Part shown: in pieces, positions 58,620 to 64,000 of the stretch
Layout: the number at the start of each line of letters is the position of its first letter
Position numbering within the stretch: the first letter of the stretch is position 1
Origin: Chrysomallon squamiferum
Taxonomy: Eukaryota; Mollusca; Gastropoda; Neomphalida; Peltospiridae
Assembly (NCBI GenBank): GCA_012295275.1
Contig: CM022668.1
Location: forward strand, 12,200,522 to 12,264,521
Length of the DNA: 64,000 nt
Direction: 5' to 3'
Notes under the pieces: model-generated
Database searches by the model: none
Told to the model about the DNA's origin: nothing
Seen by the model: the letters and a program-made list of their open reading frames with translations, nothing else
Position numbers and translations under genes: made by a program

Positions 58620-58775
58620 CATAGTCTCATTTTCAAATTTTTGTTGTTGTTTCATTTTCAAATTGTTTGTTGTTAATGTAGTTTCATTTTAAACTTTTTG
58701 TTGTTGTTTTTGTTGATTCATTTTCAAAACTGTGTTGTTTTTGTTGTAGCTTCAGTTTGAAAATGTGTTGTAGTA
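58620..58775. repeat. Degenerate 30-35 bp minisatellite (TTTCATTTTCAAA)
   Basis: Five loose copies of TTTCATTTTCAAA followed by TTGTTGTTG-type sequence, with starts near 58625, 58651, 58682, 58717 and 58750. Confidence 0.6.
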
Positions 58776-58940
58776 AAAATTAATTTGTTGTCTGTTGAAG
58801 AAATGTGGTTTTTTTTTTGTTGTGTTAATGAAATTTGTTGTTTTTTGTTGTTGTCTGCTTGTTCTTTGTTTGTTGTGAATTTGTGTATTTAAATAATCTT
58901 ATCACTCAGTTTAAAATTTAAACTGATATTTTAATACAAA

Positions 58941-58981
<41 letters not shown>

Positions 58982-59545
58982 ACTTTATTATTTCAATTTA
59001 ATTCAAATATCTGATTTCTAGCTTGTGAGCAGAAATGGAATTAGTTAATTTCTCTTTAGCCTTTTCTTTTAAAAAAGAAAAGAAAATAATAATAAAAGAC
59101 ATTTTCAAAAATTTTAATTAATGAAGTATTAAAATTACATCAAATATCTTTTTCTTTTAAAATTTAAAATTATATATAAAATTAAATAACTTTTTCTTTT
59201 TTAATTTATATGTATATAAATACTCATTACTGAAATCATATATTCACATACAAACATCCAACTTTTTAATCAAAATCATTAATATAGCTTTGTAATTAAC
59301 ATTTATCTGTGTTATAAATTTTTTTTATTTTTTGTTTGTCATGATATAACTGACAAAAATACTTTTTAAAAATGTTTTGTCAAATTGTACCATAGTTAAT
59401 ACTGTTTGTTAAAAAAAAAAGTTAAAAATTTGTTCTGTTGTTTGTTAACATATTTTGTTGTTTATTAACATATTTGTATTCATTAACAAATTGTTAATTT
59501 GTTGATTTTTTTTATGGCAGTCATTTTGTGTCAAATAGCATGTGA

Positions 59546-59584
<39 letters not shown>

Positions 59585-60752
59585 TTCATCTTTATTCTTT
59601 CAGCATGGTTTTTATTTAACTGCATGTCTGTTAAAATTATTTTCAATCTCAAACAGGTATGTGAAGCATTTCTCTCCCTATATTTCTGAAAATGTTCTAT
59701 TAACATTTTTATAACTACTTATATGGATATTTCTGACCGAAACAAAGTAAGTACTGTTAAGATTAATTTGAAGTATAATTAATTTGGAGTTTGACATAAA
59801 ACACTTTGTTTCACATGAATAACTCATTTCATATAAAAGTTGAGTAAGTTTCACATAATTCAAGTGTTTTCATAAATATCTGTTACATATCATTTTTATT
59901 TCACTCATAAATTATTAAATATTTGTTTTTATTTACATTTCATTGGGTACTTATAATCTGAATTTCACATGTGTTGGGTAAATATTCATTTTATTTACAC
60001 ATCAGTAAAAAAATATGATTGTATATTTTCTATCTTGTATTAAGGTAAATGTAGATAATGAAGATATATTGTTTTTATTATTAATGAATATATGTAATAA
60101 TAGTGAAAATATTAATAACCCAAAGAATGTATGGATATTTTGAAACTAAAAATCTTGAAATCAATTTAAATAGTTTTCATTTTAATAGCTTGACAAAACA
60201 AATTTCAAAAAATCAAATTAAATTAATAAAAACAATCACAAAAAATTTCAATTTAAAATCTTATTATTTAGTATTTTCCAAATTTAACTTGTATTAATGT
60301 AGCAAAAACCTTTCTAAGATAACTAGGATTTAAAAAAAAAAGTGAAAAACAAAATAATAATAATAAATTAGTGTGAAAAACAAAATATAATAAAGGAAAA
60401 ATAATAAAAAAAAAAAAAAATATATTCTTTAATCCCTATCTCTGAAAACTGCATGTAATATTAGCATGTATTCTTCACCTTTTATTCTTCAAAGTCTAAT
60501 TATCTTAGACACATCTATTTAAAAAAATTTAAAAAAAAATAAAAAAATTAAATAATTTTTTAAAAGTTAACTAGATCATCCATAGATTAGTTAATCCACT
60601 CATAACCCATAGACTGGTTTTTCTTTCATCTCTTCCTTAGACTGGTTCTCTTCTTCTTCTTCTTCTTCTTCTTCTTAGTTCAGTATTCCACAGTTTTTCA
60701 TCTTCTTCTCTAAAAGAAGAGCATGTTTGAAATTTGCTGCTGCTGCTGAAGC

Positions 60753-60792
<40 letters not shown>

Positions 60793-61488
60793 TAATGAAT
60801 AATCTAAAATAATTAAAATCAGAAGAAAAGAAGGACAGAAGGTGAATTTCAAATGTCATCATATGAAAATAGATTCTGATCAGTTGTGTGTGGCAAGTTA
60901 TGCCTTATAAATCTCTGAGAAAATAATAAATAAACTGGAAAGAAAGAAGAAAATAAAAGAAGATGTTGTATAGAAAACAAAATCCACAAAGTGAGAAGAT
61001 TTGAGACTTCACTTATATGATGAACCTTATTTTTCAAATTCTGGAGGTTGTTTGAAATGGAAACAAAAACTGAGAATGGATTTTTCCAATTTATTCTCAT
61101 TTATTTCATAAATAATCTGATAACTTCATGTGCTAGAATTGAGCAAAACCACTTTTCAGCTTTGAATAGTTATGTACATGAATATATGTACTGAATCTCA
61201 ACATTCAGACTGTTTGGAATAATTTGGTGTATTGAAAAGATCAAAAATTAAAGGTGACCATTATCTTTAGATGTGCTTTAATAAAAGCTTTGATTCAACC
61301 TTAGACAATATCTAATACATGCAGAGTATCTGCTGTCTTAATTATAAGGCCATCAAATTCTTATGTGATCAAACATTCTAATGTATTCTGATGGAAATGA
61401 AAGGATTAAGATGCAGCACATTTGCAAAATGTTGGTCCAAGGTATCACTGTTCACAGGTTCAATTCTTCATGCTGCTTCCATTGTTTA
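58776..61488. other. Intergenic, simple repeats only
   Basis: AT-rich DNA with an A run of 32 (58947-58978), a T run (about 59549-59581), a TTC tract (about 60648-60676) and another A run (about 60757-60784). Short open frames here are low-complexity or isolated. I see no gene. Confidence 0.6.
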
Positions 61489-61650
61489 TTTACCATTCCA
61501 ACCATGTCTGGTTTATCAAAATTATTTTTATTGTTTTTGTGTATATGAGAAGGTTCATATCAAAAATTTACCATTCCAACTATGTGCTCCAAAACTGGTT
61601 TATCAAAAACATTGTATGTTCTATCCTGTCTATCAGAAGGTACATATTAA
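61489..61650. repeat. Diverged two-copy tandem duplication (about 79 bp)
   Basis: TTTACCATTCCAAC occurs at 61489 and 61568, followed in both by CTGGTTTATCAAAA and later by AGAAGGT-CATAT-AAA. It indicates an old 79-bp tandem duplication. Confidence 0.65.
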
Positions 61651-64000
61651 AGATCCAAAGCATCTAATAATAAAAAAAAGGATATATAGCAGTAATGGGT
61701 TAATATTTGAAAAATGTTTAAAATATAATGAAAAAAGGTGAAATACATCTGATTAGAAATTAAGGGCAGTAGAATTAAGGGAGTTTTTGACTGTGTGGAA
61801 AGACAGGAGGTTATATATCTTGTTCTATATATACAGACAGATATTTAGCTAGACAGACAAACATACAGTCATAATAGTTGAAACAAAACATCAAAAAGTA
61901 CAGCTCTGACAATATGTTGGTATATTTTTATTCATGGGTTATGTCATGTTTTATACAAAACCTTTTTTGAGATAAATGATGTTATAAATGTAATATAATT
62001 GTAAAAAGCAAAAATAAATGACGGAAAAAACCCAAGAGAAATTATTGGGTAATATATAATATTGCACTGAAAGGTCAGACACCATGGTCAGTGGATATCA
62101 GAGATATCATATTGGGCATTGTGTGATAGCAAGACAGTGATTTAGTATTACAAGAACAAACAACACATAACATGCAATAAACAATAGCCATGGAGCTATA
62201 ACAATAATCAGGCCAAAATGTTTTTTAAGAAATGGGATAAAGAAAGATGCATTTAAGTGAAAATCAAAGAATAATTAATTCAGAAGGAAGGTCAGTTATG
62301 CATCTCCCAAGCAGTAAATTGTACCGATCAGTTACAACATAACTACATTAGACCAAAATTAATCATGGAAAAAGCATAGGCATCAATAGGCATACAGTTA
62401 TATGTTAGCTCATTAAATTCATATTCATAACAAAAAATAAATAAAAGTGAATGGCTTCAAAATGTGAAAAAAGATATTTGAGTTCTACATTCCAGGAATG
62501 GTGCTGCTGATTTTTATGAATGCCCAAGTTCAGCAAGGCATCCTTGTGATTTGAAAGTTAAACTCATCCAGACTGATTTGGTTACAACAATTATAATCTG
62601 TCAGTCTTTAGAAGCAGCAGTATTGAAAGCATTGGAAGAGATGTAAACAACAAAGAGAAAAAATGCATATGTTAAGATTTTGTAGTTCAGAAGCATTCAT
62701 ATATATACATATATATATAAAGATACTGGTGTCCTCATGTATGATAATTTCATTGGTATGAACAGAGAATGCCAGTTTATGACAGATAAATAAAATACTT
62801 TACATTGGAAAATTCAAAGGGAACAGAAGTCCTTTATTGTTCAGGGTATTGTGAAATTTCATCCACTGTTCTTAACACATCAGAGATTGTTTTACAAATA
62901 TTTTCCCTTTCCAAACCTTTTTTTGTAATATGGCTACCATAGGGTGAATTGTCATCAGTGATGATGATGATGGTAATGATAATGATAATAATAATAATAA
63001 TAATAATATAATAATAATAATAATAATAATAATGACAATAATATAATGATAATTTTTACTAATATATTTAAGAAACAGTTATCATTTTTTATTTGATAAA
63101 GATAAAACAATGGATATTCTGAAAAAAAGAAATAAAAGACATATTTACCTTTATAAAGAGGCTTATTTATATGTATAATAAACAGTTTCATATTGTGTAT
63201 TACATGTAATGTACTATATAATAGACTATTATTAACAAATCAATTATAATAAATATATAATAAAACAGTACATTTTAACTGATATAATGATTGACAGTTC
63301 TGAAATTGTCATTATAAAAGCAGTTAATATACTGAAAATATTAGAATCCTGACTTGACACAATGCAGGCAAATAGTGGCTAACTGAATCAAAACAAGAAA
63401 GGAATTTTTGTTGTACTAAGTTAAAAATTAATCACAAAACCCTTTAATTATTTCATAAATTTGTTCATAATTATCCAAAAGAGCTTATTTTTCTCAGAAA
63501 TTTCCTCTGATGTTATTTGTTTATTTTGATAAAATAAATAATTTCTTCCTTTTTAAAAAAAATAAAGTTAACACTAAAAAAATAAGATAAAAAATACATT
63601 TTTAAAATTAGTGGATGGATTTCAGTGTACATTCTTAATATTAGTAAATGGTTATTAATAATGTAGTGTATTTTATCTATAAATCTAAAGTGGATTGTTA
63701 AAACTGTGAAATAGTCATTATCATTGTAGACAAAATAAATTAAAAGCCTAATAAAACATGGATATTCATCTTCTTATTAAATTAAAATTAATTCATAAAC
63801 TGAACAGTAACAAAAATTATAAAATAATTAAACAAAAAGTACAAGCCTAGAGATTTGAGTAAAAAAACCAAAAACAAACAAAATACCCATAAGCAGTTTG
63901 TAGGAGGTACGTATATTTTTAAAATTACCATTTCATGTTATTCACAAAAGTTTGATTATATTTATTAATTTAAATTTGATTTTATTTGTTTATTTTAATT
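61651..64000. other. Intergenic flank
   Basis: Less repeat-dense than the rest. It has a GATGAT/AATAAT patch at about 62958-63036 and a small isolated open stretch at 62484-62645 (see findings). No gene can be supported on either strand. Confidence 0.5.

Noticed and set aside
61391-61741. Protein gene from a 116-residue frame
   Set aside because: It is explained by a diverged 79-bp tandem duplication in DNA without splice or coding signs.

Overview
The window looks like nuclear DNA of an invertebrate animal. It is very AT-rich, the genes are split by introns, and it is crowded with simple repeats (TTA, TTTA, CT, CA, TA, TCT and homopolymers). A mollusc or other lophotrochozoan would fit, but the sequence alone does not settle the group. 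No bacterial, phage or CRISPR features are present.

Almost everything recognisable belongs to one giant plus-strand gene: a titin-like muscle protein of the sallimus/I-connectin type. Its 5' end lies before base 1. I can chain 41 internal exons plus two alternative last exons by matching splice sites and intron phase, giving about 16 kb of coding sequence (roughly 5,300 residues).

Region by region. (a) 245-15956: twelve small exons, all entered and left in phase 2. They encode a proline-rich PEVK-like spring interleaved with four copies of a short motif around YEIQEEGPVQ. (b) 17913-35691: eight immunoglobulin (Ig) domains, each split by at least one internal intron, with a charged linker after Ig2. 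The first Ig exon carries an apparent one-base frameshift. (c) 36157-51050: Ig9 to Ig15 joined by long glutamate-rich linkers. These include a 4.1 kb exon holding about 24 units of a 45-residue repeat, 23 of them in an exact 135-bp register. (d) 54491-56573: two possible last exons that accept the same phase-1 donor. One gives a soluble 62-residue tail. The other gives a 93-residue tail ending in a strongly hydrophobic segment, a candidate membrane tail anchor. (e) 56574-64000: 3' UTR and intergenic DNA with degenerate minisatellites and no convincing second gene.

Taken together this reads as an elastic sarcomeric filament: a proline spring that could be tuned by in-frame exon skipping, an Ig chain, an acidic repeat spring, and a choice of C-termini. 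The last point would be new for a titin-like protein if transcripts confirm it. No kinase or fibronectin type III domain is seen in the window.
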